Positions 1 through 6,865 of a DNA stretch of 8,449 nucleotides are shown here, piece after piece. The DNA is taken from NCBI GenBank assembly GCA_964517795.1, contig CAZFDE010000098.1, positions 1 to 8,449 of the forward strand. Reading direction: 5' to 3'. The stretch's first letter is position 1; each line of letters opens with the position of its first letter. Both the position numbers and the translations under genes were made by a program. Below the pieces are notes generated by a model. That model had not been told where the DNA came from and searched no databases. It saw only the letters and a program-made list of their open reading frames with translations. This DNA is from CAZFDE01 sp964517795 (GTDB lineage Bacteria > Planctomycetota > Phycisphaerae > Sedimentisphaerales > Anaerobacaceae).

Positions 1-88
1 ACTGCATATACGCAAAAAACAACCTTCACAGAAATTTATGAAATATTCGGGTTAGAAGTGTGTAAAGCGATTAAAGACTATGATTTTG

Positions 89-96
89 AAGGAGGT
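89..96 (+). promoter_or_regulatory. Strong ribosome binding site deciding the first gene's start
   Basis: AAGGAGGT is an almost full anti-16S match ending six bases before the ATG at 103. It decides for 103 over the in-frame GTG at 58, and the residues after 103 form a classical signal peptide, which supports the same choice. Confidence 0.85.
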
Positions 97-102
97 AAGA
101 AA

Positions 103-1626
103 ATGTATAGGATAGCGAACACAATTATTGCGGCCGTCGTGATCATGTCAAGTGTTTCATCGGCCGGCATTTTCGATCGGCTCAAGCGCGCCGGAGAACA
201 GGCCATACACGAAAAAATCGACGAAAAGATCGATGAGCAGATAAATGACGAGCCGCAGAAGCAGTCAATCCCCAAATCGCCCGATGAATCGCAAATGGAA
301 TCTGGTCAAGAAGCGATGACCATCCAGTCTGTAGAGGATTTATACGGGTATTGGGAGGGCAGAGTTGCACCTGAGAAAGCGGGGTTAATGGATGCCGTCA
401 GCCTGCAAATCTTGATCACGCGGGATTTCGCAGCGATGAAGGCCGCCGCGGCAGGTTCGCGGTGCCTGGCGGAACTGAAGCCCGCCGAAAAAATTGGTGT
501 TTATCAGGCGGATATCCTCGACGACAATAGTTCATGGGGAACGCGCGCAACCGTAACGTTTCATCAAGACGGTTCGGTCGATGTCGATTGGATCGATGCA
601 CCCGACACCCCCTCGGATAAGCGGCTGTATTCCGGCCAGATTCGCAAACTCATTCATCCCTATACCCCGACATGGAGCGCCTCGCCCGAGCAGCGTAAAG
701 CATTCGACATAGTCGGATTTGTGCTGGGAATGACGTATGAAGAGGCCCGGGATTTTTGCGAGACAGACCACGCCGACCTGGAGCCTGCATTGAATCTGGT
801 GAAAGACGAAGGAACGGTTTCGATTATTTACGCGTTAAAACAAAAGGGCGCTAAAAAAGTGGGGTCGGATGTGTTCGGTGAGCAGATCACACTCGGGTTC
901 CAATCGCAAACCCCCGCGCAGATGCAGGTCGAACAGGACCCGGCGGTACTGGCCAAAATCAAAGAACGTGAAGCGCTGATCGAAAAACGCAATGAAATGA
1001 TCCAGAACAGAAATGCGCAGCGAAGGCGATCGCGAGAATCGTCGGTCAACAATCAAAGCGAGTTACCCGAAATTCCGCCGATGCCGAAGTTGCGGCCGGA
1101 AGGTGCGGATGCGGAACTCATGTTTGTCTCGCGGCAGCTTATGTTCGGCGGCCATCAGGGGCCACATCGGGATAAGGTGATCCAGGCGCTTTGCGATAAA
1201 TACAGCTCGCCTTCCATTCAAATCGATGATACAGGGTCTTACGGCGGTCGTATCAAACTGGCCTGGATATATGACTTGGCTGGAACATTGATGAGCGATG
1301 CAGCCGATGGCCCTTGCGACCATTTGACGCAGCAGCCCTCGCCTTCGAAAGACAAAGAAAAATTTTATTCCGTTGCCTTAAGAGCGGCCCAGGCGGGCGG
1401 ACCCTATGATCTGGTCACTATCTCGCCGCAATGCGGATTAACGGCCAAGGCCCAGTTGAGCCTCAATCCGGACGGCTCGGCCTATCAGGTGACAACGACC
1501 GTTTATGATCCACAGCGACTGCTGGCGGATGATTGGTACCGTATCATGCAATTTCACAAGGCGTTGATCGCCGAAAAGAAGGCAGAAGCAAAAGCAATAG
1601 AATCGCGCGACGTTCCGGATTTTTGA
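103..1626 (+). CDS. Exported two-part protein of unknown function
   Basis: I do not recognise a named family. The start is taken at the ATG at 103 because a near-perfect Shine-Dalgarno (AAGGAGGT) precedes it; the frame stays open upstream to base 1, including a GTG at 58. The 507-residue product starts with a signal peptide (residues 1-21, hydrophobic core IIAAVVIM, likely cleavage after SSA), so it should be periplasmic or envelope-located. A very charged helix follows (about 24-50, repeated EKID units). The first globular part (about 75-280) contains the segment FDIVGFVLGMTYEEA near residue 200, which looks like the 'LGM..eEv' turn of small envelope modules. A charged, coiled-coil-prone and proline-rich linker spans about 280-335. 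The second part (about 340-490) has SPSIQIDDTGSYGG and ends in a beta-rich segment with YDPQRL. Cysteines lie at 121, 219, 364, 405 and 444. It converges on the next gene with a 22-base gap. Function is unknown. Confidence 0.85.
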   Translation: MYRIANTIIAAVVIMSSVSSAGIFDRLKRAGEQAIHEKIDEKIDEQINDEPQKQSIPKSPDESQMESGQEAMTIQSVEDLYGYWEGRVAPEKAGLMDAVSLQILITRDFAAMKAAAAGSRCLAELKPAEKIGVYQADILDDNSSWGTRATVTFHQDGSVDVDWIDAPDTPSDKRLYSGQIRKLIHPYTPTWSASPEQRKAFDIVGFVLGMTYEEARDFCETDHADLEPALNLVKDEGTVSIIYALKQKGAKKVGSDVFGEQITLGFQSQTPAQMQVEQDPAVLAKIKEREALIEKRNEMIQNRNAQRRRSRESSVNNQSELPEIPPMPKLRPEGADAELMFVSRQLMFGGHQGPHRDKVIQALCDKYSSPSIQIDDTGSYGGRIKLAWIYDLAGTLMSDAADGPCDHLTQQPSPSKDKEKFYSVALRAAQAGGPYDLVTISPQCGLTAKAQLSLNPDGSAYQVTTTVYDPQRLLADDWYRIMQFHKALIAEKKAEAKAIESRDVPDF

Positions 1627-1648
1627 TGCCCATTGAATGACGAATGCT

Positions 1649-2056
1649 TTATTCAGACGGCTTAATATGGCTGAGTTGTTCGATCCCGTAAAGTTGCCCG
1701 ATCATATTGTCGGCCATGGGCAGTTGCTCCCGTGGCAAAACGACCAGCGGCTCATCCAGTTCGAATTCGATCACATCATACGCAAAGCCGGGATTGAGTT
1801 TCTGCGCTTCGGGGATATCAGCAATCGAGGCGATGTCCATCCCGTTGAATTTCTTTACAACAACCTGACTGAGATCTTTGTAGCCGAGGTTGATCGGGGC
1901 CGGCAAAACATAACTGAGGACCACAATATCGTTTCGTTCATCGGTCGGCTTGTAGGCCTTGTCCTGAAAATAATGGACAATATGCGGGGCGATATTGCCG
2001 TCCCAGTTGCCGCCGCAAAATTGTTTGCAGCTACAGCCGATTGATCTGATCGGCAT
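1649..2056 (-). CDS. Orphan Deg/HtrA-type C-terminal PDZ domain, probable protease remnant
   Basis: The 135-residue product matches what I recall of the C-terminal PDZ-like domain of Deg9-type serine proteases: DIVVLSYVLPAPINLGYKDL, then VVVKKFNGMDIASIADI, then VIEFELDEPLVVLPREQL, and a tail like 'ri...YGI...' (NMIGQLYGIEQLSHIKPSE). Likeness appears to begin near residue 10 (CKQFCGGNWDGNIAPHIVHYF, comparable to 'YLKTWG.NW...AP..LLYY'). The chymotrypsin-like catalytic domain and first PDZ domain are absent, and no catalytic His-Asp-Ser segment is seen upstream. The ATG at 2056 lies 23 bases after the antiporter stop with only a weak GGAA-type ribosome site. A longer open frame reaches 2194, but that part overlaps the antiporter gene and reads as arginine-rich non-protein. 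It is intact in frame, so it could be a small adaptor-like protein, but a 5'-truncated protease left by rearrangement is equally likely. If expressed it would probably be co-transcribed with the antiporter. Confidence 0.6.
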   Translation of the reverse strand: MPIRSIGCSCKQFCGGNWDGNIAPHIVHYFQDKAYKPTDERNDIVVLSYVLPAPINLGYKDLSQVVVKKFNGMDIASIADIPEAQKLNPGFAYDVIEFELDEPLVVLPREQLPMADNMIGQLYGIEQLSHIKPSE

Positions 2057-2079
2057 GTCTTTTCCGGGATTGACATCCC

Positions 2080-3348
2080 TTACAACACGCCGTCTTCTTC
2101 TCGTGAACCGCTTTCGGTTGCCGCATCGTAAGCATCGCGGAAGGCCGGCGGGGCGGTTTCGAGCACGTGTTTTCCCATGGCGGCAATCGCCCATGCGCCG
2201 GCCGGGGCCGTTAGAATAATGCTAAGCACCGCTACGGCAAGAATTATCTCACCGGCGGCCGTATCCATTCCGGCAGCACGCATCGCGATCAGCGGCGCTG
2301 CGCCAATGGCGGCCTGCACCGTTGCCTTGGGGCAATAGGCGATGATGACAAAAAACCGTTCTCTGAGATTCAGTTCACTGCCAATCAGGCATATCAATAC
2401 GCCTGCCCCTCGCGCCAGCAGTCCGATCGCGATGATCGCTATTCCTGCAAGCCCGGCTCGCCATGCGACGGCGACATTGACCTGTGCCCCGACCATGGAG
2501 AACAGAATAATCTCGGCAAATACCCATATTTTTGCCAGTTTGGCTGATATTTCGTGAGCCATGTGCTCGCACTTTTCAAGAATCACAAACCCGATAGCCA
2601 TGGCCGCGACCAAACCCGAGAAGGGAACGCAACCGGCCAGAATGTGCTGAAGGCGAACCAGCATTAAGGAAAGCGCCAAAATAATCAGAACTCGTTTGGT
2701 AGCACGAGGGTTAAAGCGTTCAAAGAGGTGATAGAGGCATATTCCAATCGCTAAACCGATACTAATTCCCAGAATCAGCGAAATAGGCACACTGGCAGCC
2801 TGCCATGCAACGTTGACTTGGTTGCCTAAATATAGACCCATGACTACACTATGCGCGACGATCACGTAGATGTCGTCTACGGAGGCGGCGGCCATCACCA
2901 TAGAGGGAATGTCTTTTTCCGCTCCTTTGTGCTCTTTAATAAAGCGGAGCATCGAAGGAACGACAACTGCTGGAGAAACCGCTGCCAGAACCGTGCCAAG
3001 AATAGCGGATTCAAAATATGTCAGCCCTAACAGAGAGGGGCCAATCAGTGTAATTGTTACTCCTTCCAGGCTGGCAGGAATGAAGGCCAGTAATAGGATT
3101 CGCCCACCGACGCTATGAAGCGTTTTGCGGCTTAGTTCAAACCCAACCCTTAGAAGGATAACAATTAAAGCAATGAGCCGTAAATCAGGACCGATCGCCA
3201 GCAGGTCGGGATCGAGATAACCCAGCATTTGTGGGCCGAGAAGCAAACCAACGAAAAGCATTCCGATGAGTCCGGGAATGTGAAATCGACGAAAAACCCA
3301 GTCGGCCATGAGGCCGAGAATAATGATTTCAGCAATACTGACCGCCAT
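2080..3348 (-). CDS. Cation/proton antiporter, NHA (SLC9B)-like
   Basis: This is an inner-membrane secondary transporter exchanging Na+ (or K+/Li+) for H+, serving pH and salt homeostasis. The 422-residue product is almost entirely hydrophobic helices (12-13 predictable), the usual size for a transport domain without regulatory TrkA domains. Key motifs are LLRVGFELS (65-73), AAVSPAVVVPSML (122-134), the paired aspartates SVDDIYVI at D158-D159 (the ion/proton site of electrogenic CPA2-type exchangers), and YCPKATVQAAIGAAPL (338-353). The SPAVVVPSM, DD and PKATVQAAIG combination closely resembles animal NHA2/SLC9B2 as I remember it, so I place it in the NHA branch rather than NhaA, NhaB or KefB. 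A 39-base longer frame exists, but the start at 3348 has AAGGAG five bases ahead and begins at the first helix. The C-terminal 25 residues are polar and cytoplasmic. The PDZ-fragment ORF follows 23 bases downstream. Substrate ion cannot be read from sequence. Confidence 0.93.
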   Translation of the reverse strand: MAVSIAEIIILGLMADWVFRRFHIPGLIGMLFVGLLLGPQMLGYLDPDLLAIGPDLRLIALIVILLRVGFELSRKTLHSVGGRILLLAFIPASLEGVTITLIGPSLLGLTYFESAILGTVLAAVSPAVVVPSMLRFIKEHKGAEKDIPSMVMAAASVDDIYVIVAHSVVMGLYLGNQVNVAWQAASVPISLILGISIGLAIGICLYHLFERFNPRATKRVLIILALSLMLVRLQHILAGCVPFSGLVAAMAIGFVILEKCEHMAHEISAKLAKIWVFAEIILFSMVGAQVNVAVAWRAGLAGIAIIAIGLLARGAGVLICLIGSELNLRERFFVIIAYCPKATVQAAIGAAPLIAMRAAGMDTAAGEIILAVAVLSIILTAPAGAWAIAAMGKHVLETAPPAFRDAYDAATESGSREEDGVL

Positions 3349-3353
3349 AACGA

Positions 3354-3359
3354 CTCCTT
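3354..3359 (-). promoter_or_regulatory. Ribosome binding site of the antiporter gene
   Basis: On the minus strand AAGGAG sits five bases before the ATG at 3348. It favours this internal ATG over the longer in-frame start at 3387. Confidence 0.8.
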
Positions 3360-3720
3360 GATAAAGCACTTGTGGATTGCCGGTCAATGTGCACAGCTTC
3401 CATCTTACGTCGCCGCGAACATCGAACGAACAAAAAATATGCAGGAGTCATCAGCCGCAATCGGCAACTGCGGCGGTTCAAGGCGAACCCCATCGCCGGC
3501 GCAAATTATACGCCATCTAAAAACCGGCGTCAAGTACCGACTGCGAACAGCGCCTTTCTTCCACTTGGATACCGGCATGGCGGAACATTCCTTGGAAATC
3601 GTTGTGCAGCTTGCACGCCGTCACGGATTAAATAAATTGCGCAAAATTGAATTCGCAAAAAAGATTTGATACGCCGGCTGGATTCGAAGACAATGACGAC
3701 TGAAAAATAATGTGGCCCCA
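3360..3720. other. Gene-free divergent region with clustered inverted repeats
   Basis: This stretch separates the minus-strand antiporter from the plus-strand fucosidase, so it should carry both promoters. Visible structures are GCCGCA/TGCGGC (3454-3474, 9-base loop), immediately followed by GGTTC/GAACC (3475-3489, 5-base loop), and a longer-loop CGCCGG/CCGGCG pair further on. Another is GTGCA-GCT-TGCAC (3604-3616), and CGCAAAA occurs twice 14 bases apart (3640 and 3654). Small open frames here on both strands lack ribosome sites and protein character. I see no convincing consensus promoter. TTGCAC and TAAATT with a 16-base spacer (about 3611-3638) is the best weak plus-strand candidate. Confidence 0.5.
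3604..3616. repeat. Short palindrome GTGCA-N3-TGCAC upstream of the fucosidase
   Basis: A perfect 5-3-5 inverted repeat lies about 125 bases upstream of the first fucosidase start, overlapping a weak candidate -35 element. It could be a dimeric repressor or activator site, but a repeat this short is expected by chance now and then. Confidence 0.3.
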
Positions 3721-3726
3721 TTTTTC

Positions 3727-3731
3727 AGGAG
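3727..3731 (+). promoter_or_regulatory. Ribosome binding site of the first fucosidase
   Basis: AGGAG lies eight bases before the ATG at 3740. It selects this start over the in-frame ATG at 3710, which has no such site and would put ten polar residues before the signal peptide. Confidence 0.75.
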
Positions 3732-3739
3732 TAAATTGT

Positions 3740-5122
3740 ATGTGGAATGCCAGAAATAACTTTTTAGTACCCGCTTTGGTCATTGTGGTTTGTTCACAAT
3801 ACGCGTTAGCCGACGAACAGGTTGCCGCCGCGCAGCACGGCGCATTGGGCCTGCTCAACGAGCCGGTCGCCCGTTACGAACACACGCAACATCCTGAGGC
3901 CCAGTGGTTCGGCCGGGGCAACCTCGGCCTGTTCCTGCACTGGGGCATCTCCACCATCATCGCCAATAACGAGATCTCCTGGGCGATGCTCCTGAACGGC
4001 GATCTCAACAAGCGGCCGATCGCACCCAACAAATACTGGGCACAGGCAGAAAAGTTCAACCCGCAAAACTACGACGCGGACAAATGGATCAAGGCCGCCA
4101 AAGACGCCGGTTTTACCTACGCCGTGCTGACCACGCGCCACCACGACGGCTATGCCATGTGGCCCAGCAAATACGGCGACCTGAATATCGGCATGTACAC
4201 CGACGGCGTCGATCTGGTCGGCCCGTTCGTCAAGGCCTGCCACAAACACGGCCTGAAGGTTGGCCTGTATTTCAGCGGCATCGACTGGCATTTCGAACGC
4301 GATTACCGTTCGTTCGACCTGCAATCCGACGGCTCGGCGGAAAAGCCGCACCTCGATCCGAACTACGAACCGATTGAAGGACCGCTGCCAAAAAAAGACG
4401 ATGCCTACTGGCAGCGCGAATACGCCTACAACATGGGCCAGCTTGAGGAACTGCTGACCCACTACGGCCATATCGATATCCTCTGGTTCGACAGTGGCAA
4501 ACTGCCAGGCGAATTCGAAGAAAAGATTCGCACCTGGCAGCCCGGTATTATTATCAACAACCGCGTCCAGGGCATCGGCGTCGATTATGATTCGAGCTTC
4601 GAGGGCGGCCGCCTGCCCGAAACCCGACCGGGCGGATGGTGGGAGGCCTGCATCTCCGCTTCGGGCAGTTGGGCCTATCAGAGCGCTTACGATAAATACG
4701 CCATGCCTGTGGCCGACATCCTCGCCATGTTCATCAAGATCCGAAGCTGGGGCGGCAACCTGTTAGTCAATTTCGCCCCACGCGCCGACGGCACACTGCC
4801 GGATATTTACTACCAGCGAATGAAAGAAATCGGCGACTGGATGAAGAAAAATAAAGTCGCCGTCCTTGATACCGGGCACGGCGTCTATCCCGAGCAGTGC
4901 AATGTCCCGGTCACGACCACAGACAAGAGATGGTACCTGCACCTGTTGCCGGACTTTAAGGAAGAAAAAATCATCCTGACCGGCGTGCCCAAACCCAACT
5001 CCGTTAAGATGCTGGCCACCGGCAAAAAAATCGAATCCGAGTTCAGCAGCCCGCGTTTGGAGATGACCGTACCGGCCTGCTGCCGCACCCCAATGCCCGA
5101 CGTCATCGAACTGGCATGGTAA
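3740..5122 (+). CDS. Exported GH29 alpha-L-fucosidase (first copy)
   Basis: This is a retaining exo-glycosidase releasing terminal alpha-L-fucose from glycans or fucosylated polysaccharides. The 460-residue product has a signal peptide (cleavage likely after ALA, residue 24), so it acts in the periplasm or outside. The (beta/alpha)8 catalytic domain shows NLGLFLHWGIST (H67), AEKFNPQNYDADKWIKAAKDAGFTYAV starting near 103, the fucose-binding TTRHHDGYAMWP (H134, H135), and DILWFDSG with nucleophile D251. Aligning from memory with the Thermotoga maritima enzyme, R275 and E288 (DSSFEGG) match its Arg254 and acid/base Glu266; E294 is a less likely alternative acid/base. GGNLLVNFAPRADGTLP is the usual GH29 stretch near the end of the barrel. 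Only a short beta domain follows, ending VIELAW, with no carbohydrate-binding module. Codons are strikingly C-ending compared with neighbours. It is transcribed alone and converges on the winged-helix gene with a 32-base gap. Specificity (linkage, sulfation) cannot be told. Confidence 0.93.
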   Translation: MWNARNNFLVPALVIVVCSQYALADEQVAAAQHGALGLLNEPVARYEHTQHPEAQWFGRGNLGLFLHWGISTIIANNEISWAMLLNGDLNKRPIAPNKYWAQAEKFNPQNYDADKWIKAAKDAGFTYAVLTTRHHDGYAMWPSKYGDLNIGMYTDGVDLVGPFVKACHKHGLKVGLYFSGIDWHFERDYRSFDLQSDGSAEKPHLDPNYEPIEGPLPKKDDAYWQREYAYNMGQLEELLTHYGHIDILWFDSGKLPGEFEEKIRTWQPGIIINNRVQGIGVDYDSSFEGGRLPETRPGGWWEACISASGSWAYQSAYDKYAMPVADILAMFIKIRSWGGNLLVNFAPRADGTLPDIYYQRMKEIGDWMKKNKVAVLDTGHGVYPEQCNVPVTTTDKRWYLHLLPDFKEEKIILTGVPKPNSVKMLATGKKIESEFSSPRLEMTVPACCRTPMPDVIELAW

Positions 5123-5154
5123 ACCAGTCCGGTGAAATTTGACAGATAAGTGCT

Positions 5155-6177
5155 TTATAGCTGCTCACAAAGGACGGCGAGCTTTTCCCTGAAATGCACC
5201 TCAAAATTTTCCGGGGATAATTGATCGTCGAGCGCCAGTTCATGAAGCCCCGTATCGGATGCAAGAGTTTTGACAGATAACATGAGCTTGTTGAGCTGCG
5301 AAAACAAAAGCAGCGAATCGTATGTCTGGCCGCAAAGATGCAACAATTCCTCGGCAATGATTTCGATGACTTTGAACAACGCCGGCCAGTTGATCCATCG
5401 CGGCGTTTGGCCGGTGGGTTTCAATAATTCATCCAGCACATCGGGTTTGAGATGATAATATTTTTCTTTTTTCGACGTTCGTACCCGGATCGCCGAAGAT
5501 TGGGCCATTTCCACCAGGGCCAGTTGGACCGTTTTCTGATAATAGTGCGTTTGCCGGGCCGCCTCGCTGGGGTGGATTTGTTCTTTTGATGCCAGCAGTG
5601 CCAAAATCTCTGCTCTGGCATTGATCCCGAATAAGGCCCGCAGAGACAACAGCAAACACGCCGGGTCGCTCGGATCGAATCCCTGAGTGTACCCCCGTAA
5701 GCGAAATGCGCCGCGTTTAAGGCCGTGTGAAAAAAAAACGGGCTCGGCATCCGTATCCGGCGGACACGGCAGCGGTTGTCCCTGCCGGTCATAGAACAAG
5801 GGTGCCGCCGGTTTTTGATAAAACTTTTTAGCCAGACCCGACCATTTCAACTTGTATTTCGATGCATTCGAAAGCCATTCGGCCACAGCGCTGAGCTGCG
5901 GGCCGCTGTGAAAGTGATAATGCTTTTGAATCTGCTGTAAACGCTGGACATTGATCAATTGACCGTGCTGCGACAGCCAGTCTAATACCTCGTCGAATAA
6001 CCGCGGATCATAACGGCCCATATTCAATGAAAAGAGCAGCAACGCATCGGGGTCGATAATTCGCGAATCTTCTGATTCAACGGTACCGGCTACCCCCAGA
6101 GTACTCCACTGTCGCCAGAGCGAGTCGAATATCGCCTCCCAAAGGGTATCTTTAGATTTTATCAACCAGTCGCTCAC
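5155..6177 (-). CDS. Winged-helix protein paired with a nucleotidyltransferase, candidate regulator/antitoxin
   Basis: The 340-residue soluble product is not a family I can name. Residues about 185-245 read as a winged helix: ARAEILALLASKEQIHPSEAARQ, then recognition-helix-like YYQKTVQLALVEMAQSS, then a basic hairpin wing IRVRTSKKEKYYHL. A helical tail follows (263-305, WPALFKVIEIIAEELLHL). Earlier, residues 42-85 (DPDALLLFSLNMGRYDPRLFDEVLDWLSQHGQL) echo the lead-in to the winged helix (DPACLLLSLRALFGINARAEILALL), suggesting a duplicated helix unit. There is no signal peptide or membrane segment. The start is GTG at 6177, with AAGGA eight bases ahead, inside the end of the upstream nucleotidyltransferase gene. 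The 26-base overlap implies translational coupling. By analogy with AbiE-type loci it may bind the operon promoter and restrain the partner protein, but that is inference. A role as an unrelated transcription regulator is also possible. Confidence 0.8.
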   Translation of the reverse strand: MSDWLIKSKDTLWEAIFDSLWRQWSTLGVAGTVESEDSRIIDPDALLLFSLNMGRYDPRLFDEVLDWLSQHGQLINVQRLQQIQKHYHFHSGPQLSAVAEWLSNASKYKLKWSGLAKKFYQKPAAPLFYDRQGQPLPCPPDTDAEPVFFSHGLKRGAFRLRGYTQGFDPSDPACLLLSLRALFGINARAEILALLASKEQIHPSEAARQTHYYQKTVQLALVEMAQSSAIRVRTSKKEKYYHLKPDVLDELLKPTGQTPRWINWPALFKVIEIIAEELLHLCGQTYDSLLLFSQLNKLMLSVKTLASDTGLHELALDDQLSPENFEVHFREKLAVLCEQL

Positions 6178-6757
6178 ACCCGAATTCCTTCAAAAACAGT
6201 TTTGTTGCGGTTTGAAATCCTTCGGAACGATCATGGGTCATCGCCCATCTTGCGGCCTGCAGCAATTCCTCATCTGTCGGGCAAAGCTGTCTCAAGTCGG
6301 ATGCATGATAACCGCCGAACTGGTCAATGGCCGCATACAGCTTGAAATGAATCTGGTCCAGTCGGCTGACCAGATAGATTGTCAAGCGATCCCCCTGATC
6401 ATAAAGCGTCAGTCTCTCGATGAACCCATCCGGCAATCCCAGCCTGAAAAGACCGCCGTCTCCGCTGCTCGGCCCGTTATTGAGCCAGTCTTGAGGAAGC
6501 TTTAAGGTATCGGCGACTTCCCGGGCGGCAACTTGAAGCCCAAGCGGCAGCGGGGCCGGATCGATCAAGTGGCGAGCGGTATCCATCAGCACCACAATAT
6601 CCACGTCCTGGGTGGTGCGATGGACCAGATTCAACGCATTAAGCGCCATCCCGCCGCATACGACGATGGAAAACCGGCCGCTTTTGTTCAGCTTCAACCG
6701 GCCATCCAGTAATTTCAATGCTTTTTGAATTGTTCCAAAATCGTTGGTCATGTTCAT
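6152..6757 (-). CDS. Nucleotidyltransferase-fold protein (DUF6036/AbiEii-like), candidate toxin
   Basis: The 201-residue cytoplasmic product carries the pol-beta-type nucleotidyltransferase signature: IVVCGGMALNALNLVHRTTQDVDIVV, with G35-G36 and the metal-binding pair D51/D53 separated by the usual dozen residues. The Arg-Thr-x-Asp-x-Asp spacing is that of DUF6036, AbiEii and MenT-like proteins. Later, VSRLDQIHFKLYAAID (130-145) and HASDL (151-155) match the C-terminal helical part, where such proteins carry a further acidic residue and a basic substrate-binding residue. Such enzymes transfer a nucleotide to a protein or RNA, and several are toxins. It is the first gene of an operon with the winged-helix gene, overlapping it by 26 bases. 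The first ATG (6757) and one two codons later (6751) are both possible; neither has a clear Shine-Dalgarno. The exact family name is from memory and tentative, but the fold assignment is firm. Confidence 0.85.
   Translation of the reverse strand: MNMTNDFGTIQKALKLLDGRLKLNKSGRFSIVVCGGMALNALNLVHRTTQDVDIVVLMDTARHLIDPAPLPLGLQVAAREVADTLKLPQDWLNNGPSSGDGGLFRLGLPDGFIERLTLYDQGDRLTIYLVSRLDQIHFKLYAAIDQFGGYHASDLRQLCPTDEELLQAARWAMTHDRSEGFQTATKLFLKEFGCERLVDKI
6186..6190 (-). promoter_or_regulatory. Ribosome binding site of the winged-helix gene within the preceding gene
   Basis: On the minus strand AAGGA lies eight bases before the GTG at 6177. It is inside the last codons of the nucleotidyltransferase gene and supports a coupled GTG start. 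Confidence 0.7.
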
Positions 6758-6771
6758 ATTATCGGCAATAG

Positions 6772-6792
6772 TACTACTAAAGTCAAGTAGTA
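6772..6792. promoter_or_regulatory. Inverted repeat, candidate operator of the nucleotidyltransferase operon
   Basis: Two perfect 7-base arms, TACTACT and AGTAGTA, are separated by 7 bases and lie 15-35 bases upstream of the operon's first ATG. On the minus strand the repeat overlaps a -10-like TATACT (6789-6794), with a poor -35 (TTCAAA, 16-base spacer). A dimer bound here would cover the -10 and the start of transcription, as expected for autoregulation by the winged-helix product. The repeat is seen directly; the binding partner is inferred. Confidence 0.6.
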
Positions 6793-6865
6793 TAATTGCT
6801 TTTCCATGATTTTGAATGAAATATTTCGCTGTTACGGGATTCGCAGGTGCTCCAAAGTGGGCCGA

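Noticed and set aside
1..102. In-frame open extension upstream of the first gene back to base 1, with a GTG at 58
   Set aside because: The frame is open for only about 34 codons, which is common by chance, and the strong ribosome site plus signal peptide place the start at 103. Another frame ends at a TAG at 53-55 and could be the tail of an upstream gene, but nothing supports this.
1637..2044. Plus-strand 135-codon frame opposite the PDZ fragment
   Set aside because: It is the antisense shadow of the minus-strand frame, which carries clear Deg-PDZ likeness.
3354..3395. TTGACC / TTTATC promoter-like boxes just upstream of the antiporter
   Set aside because: The -35 match is good, but the -10 is poor and transcription would begin within the ribosome site, removing part of it.
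3470..3495. GGTTCAA-containing hairpin resembling a tRNA T-arm
   Set aside because: The stem does not pair in T-arm register (GGTTC pairs with GAACC across only five bases), and no anticodon arm or acceptor stem surrounds it.
3229..3669. Plus-strand open frame of 146 codons spanning the antiporter start and the intergenic region
   Set aside because: Its first part is antisense to the antiporter, it lacks a ribosome site, and its composition is not protein-like. The last 30 codons (from 3577) look slightly more natural but have no start signal.
3806..4471. Minus-strand 221-codon frame inside the first fucosidase
   Set aside because: It is a long antisense frame produced by the GC-rich, C-ending codons of the fucosidase; it is valine- and alanine-heavy with no recognisable domain.
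5138..5280. 12-base direct repeat TTTGACAGATAA at 5138 and 5269
   Set aside because: A couple of exact 12-base repeats are expected by chance in a window this size, and one copy lies inside a coding region with no mobile-element features.
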